Positions 8,591 through 17,935 of a DNA stretch of 40,470 bases are shown in pieces. This stretch comes from Candidatus Bacteroides merdavium (GTDB lineage: Bacteria > Bacteroidota > Bacteroidia > Bacteroidales > Bacteroidaceae), in assembly GCA_019116805.1 (NCBI GenBank), contig DXAV01000028.1, positions 1-40,470 of the forward strand, in the 5' to 3' direction. The position numbers and the translations under genes are program-made. Numbering within the stretch: position 1 is the first letter of the stretch; each line of letters begins with the position of its first letter. A model generated the notes under the pieces. It was given only the letters and a program-made list of their open reading frames with translations. It was not told the DNA's origin and ran no database searches.

Positions 8591-9223
8591 ATGTCTTCAA
8601 GACCTTTTCAAGTCGTAGAACATAAGATATTAAGCATAACCATTGCCATTACGGCAATGGTTATGCTTCTTTTATTTTCTTCTTGCTCGGGCCGTAAAAA
8701 AGAAATGGGTGCGGCCATCACCGAGCGCGATTCTTTGCCCGTGATGGATACGCGTGGCGTGACTACGCTGGTATCCGATTCGGGAGTTATTCGCTATCGC
8801 ATCAATGCGGAGGAATGGAAAGTTTATGACCGCAAATCGCCTTCTTACTGGTCTTTTGAGAAAGGGGTGTACGTCGAAAAGTTTGATTCCTTGTTTCAGG
8901 TCGAAGCCAGTATTGAAGCGGATACGGCTTATTATTATGATAAACAGCGCTTGTGGAAACTGATGAGTAATGTACATATTCAGAACTTGAAGGGAGAAAA
9001 ATTTGATACAGAACTCTTGTATTGGGATCAGAACAAGAAGAAAGTCTATTCTGATAAGGAGGTGCGTATTGAGCAGCCCGACCAAATTATTTATGCTGTA
9101 GGTTTTGAATCGGATGAGCAATTGAGCAAATATGTTTTCTTCAAGACAAATGGTATTTTTTATATAGATGAAGAAGACGGTACTGCTCCTGCAGATTCGT
9201 TGCAAACCGATACGGTCAATTGA
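8591..9223 (+). CDS. lptC: LPS export protein LptC
   Basis: LptC is the bitopic inner-membrane protein that passes lipopolysaccharide from the LptBFG transporter to the periplasmic bridge. The 210-residue protein has an N-terminal hydrophobic segment (about 13-30) ending in LLLFSSC, a possible lipobox with Cys32, then a beta-rich OstA/LptC-like domain: the pattern Y..FEKG..VEKFD, ADTAYYYDKQRLW, VHIQN..GEKFDTELLYWDQ, YSDKEVRIEQPDQII is the typical jellyroll repeat. The lipoprotein-like start is common in Bacteroidota. It is packed between the TPR gene (6 bases) and the CorC-like gene (10 bases). Confidence 0.9.
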   Translation: MSSRPFQVVEHKILSITIAITAMVMLLLFSSCSGRKKEMGAAITERDSLPVMDTRGVTTLVSDSGVIRYRINAEEWKVYDRKSPSYWSFEKGVYVEKFDSLFQVEASIEADTAYYYDKQRLWKLMSNVHIQNLKGEKFDTELLYWDQNKKKVYSDKEVRIEQPDQIIYAVGFESDEQLSKYVFFKTNGIFYIDEEDGTAPADSLQTDTVN

Positions 9224-9233
9224 ATTCTGAGTT

Positions 9234-10496
9234 ATGGGAATATTGATTTCTTTGCTAGTGACGATGGCTTTTTCTGCTTTTTTTTCGGGGATGGAAATAG
9301 CCTTCGTGTCTGTGGACAAGCTTCGTTTTGAGATGGAGAAAAAGCCGGGTGGGGCTTCTGCCGTGTTGTCTTATTTCTTCAGAAATCCCAATAATTTTAT
9401 ATCCACGATGTTGGTGGGTAATAATATTGCATTGGTCATCTATGGTATTTTGATGGCTCAGATTATTGAAGGCTATTTGCTGGCGGGGATTATTGATAAC
9501 CATTTTCTGGAAGTCTTGATTCAGACGGTCATCTCAACGTTAATCATTCTTGTGACAGGTGAATTTCTTCCCAAGAATCTTTTTAAGATCAATCCAAATT
9601 TGATGTTGCGGATTTGTGCCTTTCCGTTGTTTGTCTGCTATGTGGTCCTCTTTCCTGTATCTAAATTCGCTTCGTGCCTTTCATTCCTTTGTTTGCGTTT
9701 GTTTGGAGTACGCGTCAATAAAGATGCTTCCGATAAGGCTTTTGGCAAGGTAGATTTGGACTATTTTGTCCAGTCAGGCATTGAAAATGCTGAGGATGAG
9801 AAGAATTTGGATGCGGAGGTGAAAATTTTTCAGAATGCACTCGACTTTTCGAATGTCAAGATACGGGATTGCATTGTTCCTCGTACTGAGATTGTTGCGA
9901 TTAATATGGAGGATGCTCTCTCTCTTGAGGAACTTAAAAATTTGTTTGTTGAATCGGGGTTGTCTAAGATTATTGTGTATAAAAGTAATATAGACAATGT
10001 GGTGGGATATATCCATTCTTCCGAGATGTTTCGCAATCCGACAGATTGGCGTAACAATGTGAAGGAAATTCCTATTGTGCCCGAAACGATGCCTGCCCAT
10101 AAATTAATGAAACTTTTTATGCAGCAGAAGAAGACGTTGGCAGTAGTGGTCGATGAGTTTGGAGGTACCTCAGGGATTGTTTCACTTGAAGACTTGGTAG
10201 AAGAAATATTTGGTGATATTGAGGACGAGCATGACAATACGTCTTATGTGTGTAGGCAGATTGCTGAGCATGAATATTTGTTGTCCGCCCGTCTCGAGAT
10301 AGAAAAAGTGAACGAGACTTTTATGCTTGATTTGCCTGAGTCGGACGATTATTTGACAATAGGTGGCTTGATTTTAAGTAGTTATCAAAGCTTTCCTAAT
10401 TTGAATGAAGTTGTTTCTATCGGAAAGTTTCAGTTTAAAATTATCAAGGTTACGGCTACAAAAATTGAGCTTGTGAAGTTGAAAGTGACCGAATAA
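9234..10496 (+). CDS. CNNM/CorC-type membrane protein with CBS pair
   Basis: A 420-residue membrane protein of the DUF21-CBS-CorC_HlyC family, often labelled hemolysin or, in gliding relatives, GldE-like. The DUF21 part (about 1-155) has the signature AFFSGMEIAFVS at 15-26 and four hydrophobic segments, with EFLPK at 110-114. A CBS pair follows (about 214-335; IVPRTEI opens it, and the second ends with GGTSGIVSLEDLVEEIFGDI), then a CorC_HlyC domain to the end. Relatives export or sense magnesium/cobalt; the hemolysin name is historical. The start ATG is 10 bases after lptC, so it shares the envelope operon. Confidence 0.85.
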   Translation: MGILISLLVTMAFSAFFSGMEIAFVSVDKLRFEMEKKPGGASAVLSYFFRNPNNFISTMLVGNNIALVIYGILMAQIIEGYLLAGIIDNHFLEVLIQTVISTLIILVTGEFLPKNLFKINPNLMLRICAFPLFVCYVVLFPVSKFASCLSFLCLRLFGVRVNKDASDKAFGKVDLDYFVQSGIENAEDEKNLDAEVKIFQNALDFSNVKIRDCIVPRTEIVAINMEDALSLEELKNLFVESGLSKIIVYKSNIDNVVGYIHSSEMFRNPTDWRNNVKEIPIVPETMPAHKLMKLFMQQKKTLAVVVDEFGGTSGIVSLEDLVEEIFGDIEDEHDNTSYVCRQIAEHEYLLSARLEIEKVNETFMLDLPESDDYLTIGGLILSSYQSFPNLNEVVSIGKFQFKIIKVTATKIELVKLKVTE

Positions 10497-10551
10497 TTCT
10501 CATAATGCATAATTTTTCTTAGAATAAATGCATGCGTATTAGCATTTTTTG

Positions 10552-10559
10552 TATCTTCG
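10552..10559 (+). promoter_or_regulatory. Possible -7 box before the parvulin gene
   Basis: TATCTTCG differs from TAnnTTTG at one position. It lies about 60 bases before the gene in a 125-base gap, which is large for this operon, so a second promoter here is plausible. No clear -33 element. Confidence 0.35.
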
Positions 10560-10621
10560 TGCGCTAAAAATAGTTTGGCGTTGCAAAAAGAATAATAAAC
10601 AAATAAATCAATTAATAAAAA

Positions 10622-12763
10622 ATGGCAACATTACAAAACATTCGGTCTAAAGGACCTTTATTGGTGATTGCTGTGGGCTTGGCATTGTTCGCCTTCATCG
10701 CAGGTGATGCATGGAGAGTGTTGCAGCCGCATCAATCACAAGACGTAGGCGAGGTGAATGGAGAAGTACTTTCTGTTCAGGATTATCAGTCTTTAGTTGA
10801 GGAGTATTCAGAAGTGGTTAAGTTCTCAAGTGGTATGAATGCATTGTCAGACGATCAGCTGAATCAGTTGAGAGACGAAGTGTGGAGAACTTATGTTAAC
10901 AACAAACTGATAGAAGCTGAAGCTGAAAAATTGGGTTTGACGGTTTCTAAGGAAGAAATCAAGTCCATTATTAATGAAGGTACGCATCCTCTTTTGGCTC
11001 AGACTCCTTTCCGTAATCCTCAGACTGGTGCTTTTGACAAGGATATGCTGATGAAGTTCTTGGCTGATTATGCCAAAATGAACAAGGGACAAATGCCCGC
11101 TCAGTATGCTGAGTATTATGAATCTATGTATAAGTTCTGGTCATTCATTGAAAAAACGCTTGTACAGACTCGTTTGCAGGAAAAGTATAGTACACTCATT
11201 GCAAAGTCTCTGCTCTCTAATCCGGTAGAGGCTCAGGCTGCTTTCGATGGTCGTGTTAATCAGATGGACCTGTTGCTGGCTGCCGTTCCTTATTCTACGG
11301 TTGCCGATTCTACCGTTAAAGTAACGGACGCAGAGTTGAAGGCTGCATACGACAAGAAGAAAGAGCAATATCGTCAGTATGTCGAAACACGTAATATCAA
11401 ATATATAGATGTTCAGGTGACGGCCAGCGAGGAAGATAAGGCAGAGTTGCGTAAGGAAATGGATGAATATACCGCTCAACTTGCCGCTGCTACTGGAGAA
11501 TATGCTTCTTTGGTTCGTTCGACTGGTTCAGAACAACCTTACGTTGATTTATATTATACGACAAGAGCTTTGCCCGCTGACGTTGTAGCTCGTTTGGACT
11601 CTGTGTCTGTTGGTGATGTCTTTGGTCCTTATTATAATGTGACAGACAATACGTTGAACTCTTTCAAGAAATTGGCGAAAGCTTCTTTGCCCGATTCTAT
11701 TCAATATCGTCAGATACAGGTTGTAGGAGAAACAGCTGAGGCTGCTCAAACTTTGGCTGACAGTATCTATGGTGCAATTAAGAATGGAGCTGATTTTGCT
11801 GAATTGGCTAAAAAGTATGGACAGACAGGTGAACCTGTTTGGATTACTTCCGCTAATTATGAGGGAGCTCAGGTGGATGGCGACAACTTGAAGTACATTA
11901 CAGCCGTTACAACAGCTGAAATAAACGAGTTGAAAAATGTTGCTTTGGCACAAGGTAATGTAATCCTGCAGGTAACAGCCAAGAAAGCCGTTAAGGATAA
12001 ATATAAAGTAGCTGTTGTGAAGCGTACTATAGAATTCAGTAAGGAAACTTATAGCAAGGCTTACAATGATTTCAGCCAGTTTATAGCTTCCAATGGTACG
12101 TTGGAGAAACTCGTAGCCAATGCGGAAGATGCCGGCTACAGACTGCTTGATCGTGTTGATCTTTACAGCGCTGAACACAACATCGGTGGTGTTCGTGGCA
12201 CGAAGGAAGCCTTGAGATGGGTATTCTCTGCAAAGCCGGGTGAAGTTTCTGGTTTATACGAATGTGGTGAAAGCGATCACATGATGGTTGTTGGTTTGGT
12301 TTCTGTAAATCCAGAAGGTTACCGTCCGTTGTCTGCCGTACACAATGAGCTGAGAATGGAACTGGTACGCGACAAGAAAGCTGAGAAAATTATGGCTGAT
12401 ATGAAAACTGCCAATGCGTCATCATTTGAGCAGTATAAGAGCCTGGCTGGAGCTGTTTCTGACTCTGTGAAGCATGTTACATTTGATGCTCCTGCGTTTG
12501 TTTCTGTATTGCGTAATAGCGAGCCGTTGGTTAGTTCATACGTGCCAGTAGGCGAAGTGAACAAACTGAGTGCTCCTATTAAAGGTAATTCGGGCGTGTT
12601 TGTACTCCAGCCTTATGCTAAGGATAAGCTCAACGAAACTTATGAAGAGGGTGCAGAAATTGAGAAACTGCAAGGTATGTACACTAACTTGGCGGTAAGA
12701 CAGTTTATTAATGACCTCTATCTGAAAGCGGATGTCAAAGATGAGCGTTATTTGTTCTTCTGA
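10622..12763 (+). CDS. Periplasmic peptidyl-prolyl isomerase (SurA/PpiD-like)
   Basis: A 713-residue, membrane-anchored folding factor for exported proteins. One hydrophobic segment (about 13-30) anchors it; the rest would be periplasmic. Residues about 40-200 form the SurA_N/PpiD N-terminal helical region (VNGEVLSVQDYQSLVEEY...). A parvulin-type domain spans about 345-440 (YRQIQVVGETAEAAQTLAD, NGADFAELAKKYG), and a second, weaker one may follow near 490-560. Size and anchor resemble PpiD rather than soluble SurA. It is the last gene before a strong terminator. Whether the isomerase site is active cannot be judged here; many PpiD domains act only as chaperones. Confidence 0.85.
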   Translation: MATLQNIRSKGPLLVIAVGLALFAFIAGDAWRVLQPHQSQDVGEVNGEVLSVQDYQSLVEEYSEVVKFSSGMNALSDDQLNQLRDEVWRTYVNNKLIEAEAEKLGLTVSKEEIKSIINEGTHPLLAQTPFRNPQTGAFDKDMLMKFLADYAKMNKGQMPAQYAEYYESMYKFWSFIEKTLVQTRLQEKYSTLIAKSLLSNPVEAQAAFDGRVNQMDLLLAAVPYSTVADSTVKVTDAELKAAYDKKKEQYRQYVETRNIKYIDVQVTASEEDKAELRKEMDEYTAQLAAATGEYASLVRSTGSEQPYVDLYYTTRALPADVVARLDSVSVGDVFGPYYNVTDNTLNSFKKLAKASLPDSIQYRQIQVVGETAEAAQTLADSIYGAIKNGADFAELAKKYGQTGEPVWITSANYEGAQVDGDNLKYITAVTTAEINELKNVALAQGNVILQVTAKKAVKDKYKVAVVKRTIEFSKETYSKAYNDFSQFIASNGTLEKLVANAEDAGYRLLDRVDLYSAEHNIGGVRGTKEALRWVFSAKPGEVSGLYECGESDHMMVVGLVSVNPEGYRPLSAVHNELRMELVRDKKAEKIMADMKTANASSFEQYKSLAGAVSDSVKHVTFDAPAFVSVLRNSEPLVSSYVPVGEVNKLSAPIKGNSGVFVLQPYAKDKLNETYEEGAEIEKLQGMYTNLAVRQFINDLYLKADVKDERYLFF

Positions 12764-12789
12764 TAAATAGGAACTTCTTATAATTATGC

Positions 12790-12829
12790 AAGGGCTGCCC
12801 AAGAGCTTGGGTGGCTCTTGTTGTTTTTG
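12790..12829 (+). terminator. Terminator after the parvulin gene
   Basis: AAGGGCTGCCCAAG (12790-12803) pairs with CTTGGGTGGCTCTT (12806-12819) over 14 positions, two of them G-U, with a 2-base gap as drawn, so the apex must open somewhat. A T-rich run follows at 12820-12829. It lies 26 bases past the stop and separates the coaX operon from rlmN. Confidence 0.85.
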
Positions 12830-12851
12830 TGCAACTTTATTTCTACCTTTG
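12821..12851 (+). promoter_or_regulatory. Promoter of rlmN
   Basis: TTG (12821-12823), a 20-base spacer, then TACCTTTG (12844-12851). The -33 element sits inside the U tract of the preceding terminator. Transcription should start near 12856, leaving about 22 bases of leader. Confidence 0.7.
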
Positions 12852-12878
12852 CAAAGATAATTCTTTAAAAAACTCGAT

Positions 12879-13913
12879 ATGCAGAAACTACCTCTTTTGG
12901 GAATGACCCTCTCGGAGTTGCAAGCCGTTGTAAAAAGCATGGGGATGCCTTCCTTTTCGGCCAAGCAGATTGCTTCTTGGCTGTACGACAAGAAAGTGGT
13001 TTCCATTGATGAGATGACCAATCTTTCCTTGAAGCATCGTGAATTGTTGAAGGAGGTGTATGAAGTTGGTACATGTGCTCCTGTGGATGCCATGCGTTCG
13101 GTGGATGGTACCGTGAAATACCTGTATCAGGTTGGTGACGGCCATTATGTGGAAGCCGTCTATATACCTGATGATGAAAGGGCAACCTTGTGTGTCTCTT
13201 CTCAAGTGGGGTGTAAGATGAGTTGTAAGTTCTGTATGACCGGCAAGCAGGGCTTTTCTGCCAATCTGACCGCCAATCAGATATTGAACCAAATCCATTC
13301 ATTGCCTGAAAGAGAGAAGCTCACTAATGTGGTGATGATGGGGATGGGCGAGCCGCTTGATAATTTGGACGAAGTGTTGAAAGCACTGGAGATTATGACG
13401 GCTGCTTATGGTTATGCCTGGAGCCCCAAGCGGGTGACCCTTTCCACGGTTGGATTGCGGAAGGGCTTGAAGCGTTTCATTGAAGAGAGTGAATGTCATT
13501 TGGCTGTTAGCCTCCATTCTCCGTTGCCTTTGCAACGTAGGGAATTGATGCCTGCCGAAAAGGCTTTCTCTATTACTGAAATTGTAGATTTACTGCATGG
13601 CTATGATTTCAGTAAACAACGCCGTTTGTCGTTCGAATACATTGTTTTCAAGGGCGTAAATGATACTTTTCCTTATGCGAAAGAATTGTTGAAGTTGTTG
13701 CGTGGCTTGGATTGTCGTGTCAATCTAATTCGTTTTCACGCCATTCCTGGTGTGGATTTGGAGGGTGCGGACATGGAAACGATGGTTCGTTTTCGTGATT
13801 ATTTGACATCACACGGTTTGTTCACGACCATACGTGCCTCGCGTGGAGAAGATATTTTTGCCGCATGTGGTATGTTGACCACGGCCAAGCAGGAAGCAGA
13901 TAGCAAGAATTAA
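12879..13913 (+). CDS. rlmN: 23S rRNA (adenine2503-C2)-methyltransferase
   Basis: RlmN is a radical-SAM enzyme that methylates C2 of A2503 in 23S rRNA (and A37 of some tRNAs). In 344 residues the iron-sulfur motif is GCKMSCKFC (Cys112, Cys116, Cys119); MGMGEPLDN is the SAM-binding segment, and the methyl-carrying cysteine is the one in IFAACGML near the C-terminus (Cys330). All residues needed for activity are visible and length is normal. It has its own promoter and is followed after 72 bases by the DUF4837 gene, which has a separate -7 box, so it is probably monocistronic. Confidence 0.96.
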   Translation: MQKLPLLGMTLSELQAVVKSMGMPSFSAKQIASWLYDKKVVSIDEMTNLSLKHRELLKEVYEVGTCAPVDAMRSVDGTVKYLYQVGDGHYVEAVYIPDDERATLCVSSQVGCKMSCKFCMTGKQGFSANLTANQILNQIHSLPEREKLTNVVMMGMGEPLDNLDEVLKALEIMTAAYGYAWSPKRVTLSTVGLRKGLKRFIEESECHLAVSLHSPLPLQRRELMPAEKAFSITEIVDLLHGYDFSKQRRLSFEYIVFKGVNDTFPYAKELLKLLRGLDCRVNLIRFHAIPGVDLEGADMETMVRFRDYLTSHGLFTTIRASRGEDIFAACGMLTTAKQEADSKN

Positions 13914-13956
13914 TATAAATTATTAACTTCGGCATGGCAAATAAAGGCATTCTTTG

Positions 13957-13964
13957 TAGTTTTG
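13957..13964 (+). promoter_or_regulatory. -7 box of the DUF4837-pdxA-lptE-secG operon
   Basis: TAGTTTTG matches TAnnTTTG and lies 21 bases before the ATG at 13986. No clear TTTG occurs at the expected distance upstream. Confidence 0.45.
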
Positions 13965-13985
13965 TGAAACTTAAATGATGAAGAT

Positions 13986-15053
13986 ATGAAAAGATATTCG
14001 TTTTACTTCTGTATGCTTGTGGCATTGGTGATTTTCTCATCTTGTGGAGGCAAGAAAAGTGGAAAAGGATTGCTGACACCCACTTCTAGTGGCCGTGCAT
14101 ATGAGGTTTTGGTTGTTATAGATCAGCAGATGTGGGAGCGTCCTGCCGGGCGTGCTCTTTACAATGTTCTTGATTCAGATGTTCCCGGTTTACCCCAATC
14201 TGAGCGTTCTTTCAGAATAATGTACACTGATCCCACTCATTATGACGCTACTCTGAAGCTGATCCGTAACATTATTGTGGCCGATGTACGTGATATCTAT
14301 ACCCAGCCCAAGATGAAGTACAGCAAAGATGTTTATGCTTCTCCGCAGGCCATATTGACTATACAGGCGCCGGATGAAGAATCCTTCGCAGAACACGTGA
14401 CCGAACATCGACAAGCCATAATCGATTTCTTTACCCGCGCTGAAATGAACCGTCAAATTACGGTACTGGAGACCAAACATAACAATTTTGTGTATAATGA
14501 AGTGAAAAAAATGTTCGGTTGTGAAGTCTGGGTACCTGGCGAACTGGTTTCTCATAAAGTTGGAGAAAATTTCTTGTGGGCAGGAACTAATGCCGCTACA
14601 GGCGATCAGAACTTCGTCATTTACTCTTTCCCCTATCGGGACAAGAATACGTTCACCAAAGAGTATTTTATGGAAAAACGTGATTCGGTGATGAAAGTGA
14701 ATATTCCTGGTGCCCGAGAAGGAATGTATATGGCAACTGATACATTGCTGACGGATGTACGTCCCATTTCGGTACAAGATGCTTATGCGCTTGAGGCACG
14801 TGGTCTGTGGCGTATTAAAGGGGATTTTATGGGAGGTCCGTTTGTTTCCCATATGCGTTTGGATGAAAAGAATCAGCGCATTATCGTTTCTGAGATTTTT
14901 ATTTATTCACCTGATAAGTTGAAACGGAATTTGGTACGCCAGATGGAAGCTTCTCTCTATACGTTGCGTTTACCTGCTAAGGTAGAGCAAATGGAAGCAG
15001 CTCAAAATGTAAAAACGTCCGAGGAAGTGGAAACGATTAATAAGAAAAACTGA
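13986..15053 (+). CDS. DUF4837 lipoprotein
   Basis: A 355-residue lipoprotein of unknown function that matches DUF4837, a family I know from Bacteroidota. The signal peptide ends in VIFSSC, with the lipidated Cys at residue 20, then the polar stretch GGKKSGKG that follows Cys in many Bacteroidota lipoproteins. Family segments include SSGRAYEVLVVID, MWERPAGRALYNVL and the long YSFPYRDKNTF region. The first half describes something compared with DSDVPGLPQSE, seen throughout the family. It begins a tight run in which pdxA starts 2 bases after its stop. No enzyme motif is recognisable. Confidence 0.85.
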   Translation: MKRYSFYFCMLVALVIFSSCGGKKSGKGLLTPTSSGRAYEVLVVIDQQMWERPAGRALYNVLDSDVPGLPQSERSFRIMYTDPTHYDATLKLIRNIIVADVRDIYTQPKMKYSKDVYASPQAILTIQAPDEESFAEHVTEHRQAIIDFFTRAEMNRQITVLETKHNNFVYNEVKKMFGCEVWVPGELVSHKVGENFLWAGTNAATGDQNFVIYSFPYRDKNTFTKEYFMEKRDSVMKVNIPGAREGMYMATDTLLTDVRPISVQDAYALEARGLWRIKGDFMGGPFVSHMRLDEKNQRIIVSEIFIYSPDKLKRNLVRQMEASLYTLRLPAKVEQMEAAQNVKTSEEVETINKKN

Positions 15054-15055
15054 CA

Positions 15056-16153
15056 ATGGAAGATAATAAGATAAGAGTTGGCATAACTCAAGGCGATATC
15101 AATGGTGTAGGTTATGAGGTCATTTTAAAGACATTTGCCGAATCGACAATGTTGGAATTGTGTACTCCCATTGTATATGGCTCTCCTAAAGTGGCAGCCT
15201 ATCATCGTAAGGCTCTTGACTTACCGACGAATTTCAGTATTGTGGAGTCGGCAGAGAGTGCTGTTCCTGATCGTTTGAGTATTGTGAATTGTAGTGATGA
15301 TGAAGTGAAAGTTGAATTTGCTAATCCGAGTGCAGAAGCTGGCCATGCAGCATTGGCTGCTTTGGAGAAAGCGGTCGAAGAGTATAAGAAAGGATTTATT
15401 GATGTGATAGTGACAGCTCCCATCAATAAGCACACTATTCAATCTAACGAATTTCATTTCCCTGGCCATACAGAGTACATTGAACAGACGTTGGGGGAAG
15501 GTGAAAAGGCCTTGATGATTTTGATGAAAAATGATTTTCGTGTGGCTCTTGTCACCGGACATATTCCTGTGAGTAAGATTGCTTCAACGATAACCAAAGA
15601 CTTGATAAAGGAAAAGATACGGATATTCCATCGCTCATTGAAGTTGGATTTCGGTATTGGGGCGCCTCGTATTGCTGTGCTCTCTCTCAATCCTCATGCG
15701 GGTGATGAAGGCCTGTTGGGCACCGAGGAACAGGATGTTATTGTGCCGGCCATGACAGAAGCGGGCGAAGAAGGTATGCTTTGTTTCGGCCCTTTCCCTG
15801 TTGATGGTTTTATGGGAGCTGGTAGTTTCTCTCACTTTGACGGTATATTGGCCATGTATCATGACCAAGGTTTGGCTCCGTTCAAGGCTTTGGCAATGGA
15901 CGAAGGTGTGAATTTCACGGCAGGACTTCCTGTGGTGCGTACGTCACCAGCTCATGGTACAGCCTATGATATAGCAGGGAAGGGTATTGCTTCCGGAGAC
16001 TCTTTTAGACAGGCCATTTACGTAGCTATTGACGTATTTCGTAACCGTCAGCGTGAGAAACAGGCCCGTTCCAGTCCTCTTCGCAAACTGTATTATGAGA
16101 AACGTGATGATAGTGACAAATTGAAGTTGGATACAACAGAAGAAGACGTATAA
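15056..16153 (+). CDS. pdxA: 4-hydroxythreonine-4-phosphate dehydrogenase
   Basis: PdxA oxidises 4-phosphohydroxy-threonine with NAD in the DXP-dependent route to pyridoxal 5'-phosphate. The 365-residue protein carries GITQGDINGVGYE near the N-terminus, TAPINKHTIQ with a metal-binding His, FPGHTEYIE with a second His, LNPHAGDEG, and MYHDQGLAPFKAL with the third metal-site His, followed by TSPAHGTAYDIAG. It is full length. It starts 2 bases after DUF4837 and ends one base before the sigma54 activator start, so it is certainly within one transcription unit. Confidence 0.95.
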   Translation: MEDNKIRVGITQGDINGVGYEVILKTFAESTMLELCTPIVYGSPKVAAYHRKALDLPTNFSIVESAESAVPDRLSIVNCSDDEVKVEFANPSAEAGHAALAALEKAVEEYKKGFIDVIVTAPINKHTIQSNEFHFPGHTEYIEQTLGEGEKALMILMKNDFRVALVTGHIPVSKIASTITKDLIKEKIRIFHRSLKLDFGIGAPRIAVLSLNPHAGDEGLLGTEEQDVIVPAMTEAGEEGMLCFGPFPVDGFMGAGSFSHFDGILAMYHDQGLAPFKALAMDEGVNFTAGLPVVRTSPAHGTAYDIAGKGIASGDSFRQAIYVAIDVFRNRQREKQARSSPLRKLYYEKRDDSDKLKLDTTEEDV

Positions 16154-16154
16154 T

Positions 16155-17420
16155 ATGGTAAAGGCAGAAATACAGCAAGTCAAGTTGCGCTTTGGCATTA
16201 TTGGAAACAATGAAGCCTTGGTGCGTGGTATAGATATAGCCATGCAGGTGGCACCTACGGACTTGTCTGTACTGATTACCGGAGAGAGTGGCGTGGGAAA
16301 GGAAAGTTTTCCACAGATTATACATCAATATAGTCGTCGCAAGCACGGTCAATATATTGCTGTAAACTGTGGTGCCATTCCTGAAGGAACCATTGATTCG
16401 GAGCTTTTTGGGCATGAAAAAGGGGCTTTTACAGGTGCGATTAGTGAGCGAAAGGGCTATTTTGGTGAAGCGAATGGAGGAACAATTTTTTTAGACGAGG
16501 TCGGAGAATTGCCCCTTCCTACACAAGCTCGGTTGCTTCGTGTGCTCGAAAGCGGCGAATTTATTAAGGTGGGTTCGTCCAAGGTTGAAAAGACGGATGT
16601 CCGTATTGTTGCCGCAACCAATGTTAACCTGACGCAGGCTATTGCAGAAGGACGTTTTCGTGAAGACCTGTATTATCGTTTGAATACAGTGCCCATTCAA
16701 ATACCTCCCTTACGCGAACGAGGTGAGGATGTTGTCTTGCTTTTCCGTAAGTTTGCTTCTGATTTTGCGGAAAAATATCACATGCCTCCTTTGCAACTGA
16801 CCGAGGATGCTCGCCAGATGCTGGTTGCCTATTCCTGGCCGGGCAATGTACGCCAATTGAAGAATATTACCGAACAAATATCCATCATTGAGGCTAATCG
16901 GGAAATCAATGCAAGCATATTGAGAAACTATTTGCCAGAAAACAATGCACAGCGTTTACCAGCTTTGTTAGGAAGTAAAGAAAGTAAAGGATTTGGTAGT
17001 GAACGAGAAATCCTTTATCAAGTTTTGTTTGATATGCGTCAGGACGTAACGGAATTGAAAAAACTCGTACATGAGATTATGACCGAACGGGCGGCTTCTA
17101 ATGTGGGAGGAACTAATATTTCTTCCTCTTACTATGTGCCGACTTCCCAATTGGTAACTCCAGCAACAGATGGGGCGAATGTTCCGACAATCATTCATCC
17201 TGCTGTGCAACCTACTGCTTCACATTCTTCGGCTGGTGATGATGATATTCAGGATACGGAAGAATATGTGGAAGAATCATTGGCTTTGGATGATGTGGAA
17301 AAGGATATGATACGCAAGGCGCTTGAGAAGCATCATGGAAAGCGAAAGAGTGCGGCTCAGGATTTGAATATATCCGAACGCACCTTGTATAGGAAAATTA
17401 AAGAATATGGATTGGATTAA
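16155..17420 (+). CDS. Sigma54-dependent transcription activator without receiver domain
   Basis: An enhancer-binding protein that uses ATP hydrolysis to open sigma54 promoters. In 421 residues the AAA+ domain starts almost at once: Walker A GESGVGKE at 43-50, the sigma54-contacting loop GAFTGA at 90-95, Walker B IFLDE at 111-115, and RFREDLYYRL at 167-176. A long low-complexity, acidic linker (about 265-375) leads to a Fis-type helix-turn-helix (about 383-421). There is no N-terminal receiver, GAF or PAS domain, so activity may be set by expression level or a partner protein. It sits between pdxA and lptE, whose start overlaps its end by 14 bases. Its targets are unknown. Confidence 0.92.
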   Translation: MVKAEIQQVKLRFGIIGNNEALVRGIDIAMQVAPTDLSVLITGESGVGKESFPQIIHQYSRRKHGQYIAVNCGAIPEGTIDSELFGHEKGAFTGAISERKGYFGEANGGTIFLDEVGELPLPTQARLLRVLESGEFIKVGSSKVEKTDVRIVAATNVNLTQAIAEGRFREDLYYRLNTVPIQIPPLRERGEDVVLLFRKFASDFAEKYHMPPLQLTEDARQMLVAYSWPGNVRQLKNITEQISIIEANREINASILRNYLPENNAQRLPALLGSKESKGFGSEREILYQVLFDMRQDVTELKKLVHEIMTERAASNVGGTNISSSYYVPTSQLVTPATDGANVPTIIHPAVQPTASHSSAGDDDIQDTEEYVEESLALDDVEKDMIRKALEKHHGKRKSAAQDLNISERTLYRKIKEYGLD

Positions 17421-17931
17421 GAAAGTAGTGATAGTTGTTGTTTGCGCGTGTTTGGCTTTTGTAGTTTATTCATGTCGCATCTCTTTGGGATTGGCTCCCA
17501 TTAGTTCGATTGATTATACAAAGGTGAAAACCATTTCGATTGCTGATTTTCAAAATCGGGCGGAGTATGTCTATGCACCTTTGGCAGTGGAGTTTAATAC
17601 GAAACTGAAAGACATGTTTATCCAGCAGACCCGTTTGCAGATTGTCAATTCAGGAGGTGATTTGGAGATTGACGGTGAGATTACTGGATATAACCAGTAT
17701 AATGAATCGGTAGATGCCAGTGGTTTTGCTTCCAAAGTGAAGGTGACTTTGACGGTAAATGTAAGATATGTTAATAACACTAATCATGAAGAGGATTTTG
17801 AGCAACAGTTTTCAGCTTTCCAAACTTATGATTCCGGTCAATTGTTGACAGATGTTCAAGACGGTCTAATTTCGTTGATGGTAAAGGATATTACGGAGCA
17901 AATTTTTAATGCAACGGTAGCTAATTGGTAA
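17407..17931 (+). CDS. lptE: LptE-family LPS assembly lipoprotein
   Basis: LptE plugs the LptD barrel and helps insert lipopolysaccharide into the outer membrane. The 174-residue protein has a signal peptide ending VVYSC (Cys23, lipidation likely), then the LptE/LptD-partner pattern TISIADFQNRA, FNTKLKDMFIQQTRLQIVNSGGDLEIDGEITGY, as in Bacteroidota LptE. Sequence similarity to E. coli LptE is low, so the name rests on the family pattern and context. The start lies inside the end of the sigma54 activator gene (14-base overlap), implying translational coupling. Confidence 0.85.
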   Translation: MDWIKKVVIVVVCACLAFVVYSCRISLGLAPISSIDYTKVKTISIADFQNRAEYVYAPLAVEFNTKLKDMFIQQTRLQIVNSGGDLEIDGEITGYNQYNESVDASGFASKVKVTLTVNVRYVNNTNHEEDFEQQFSAFQTYDSGQLLTDVQDGLISLMVKDITEQIFNATVANW

Positions 17932-17935
17932 TGGT

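Noticed and set aside
10520..10551. AAATGC...GCATTT hairpin followed by T residues before the parvulin gene.
   Set aside because: Only six pairs and lies just in front of a probable promoter; too weak to call a terminator.
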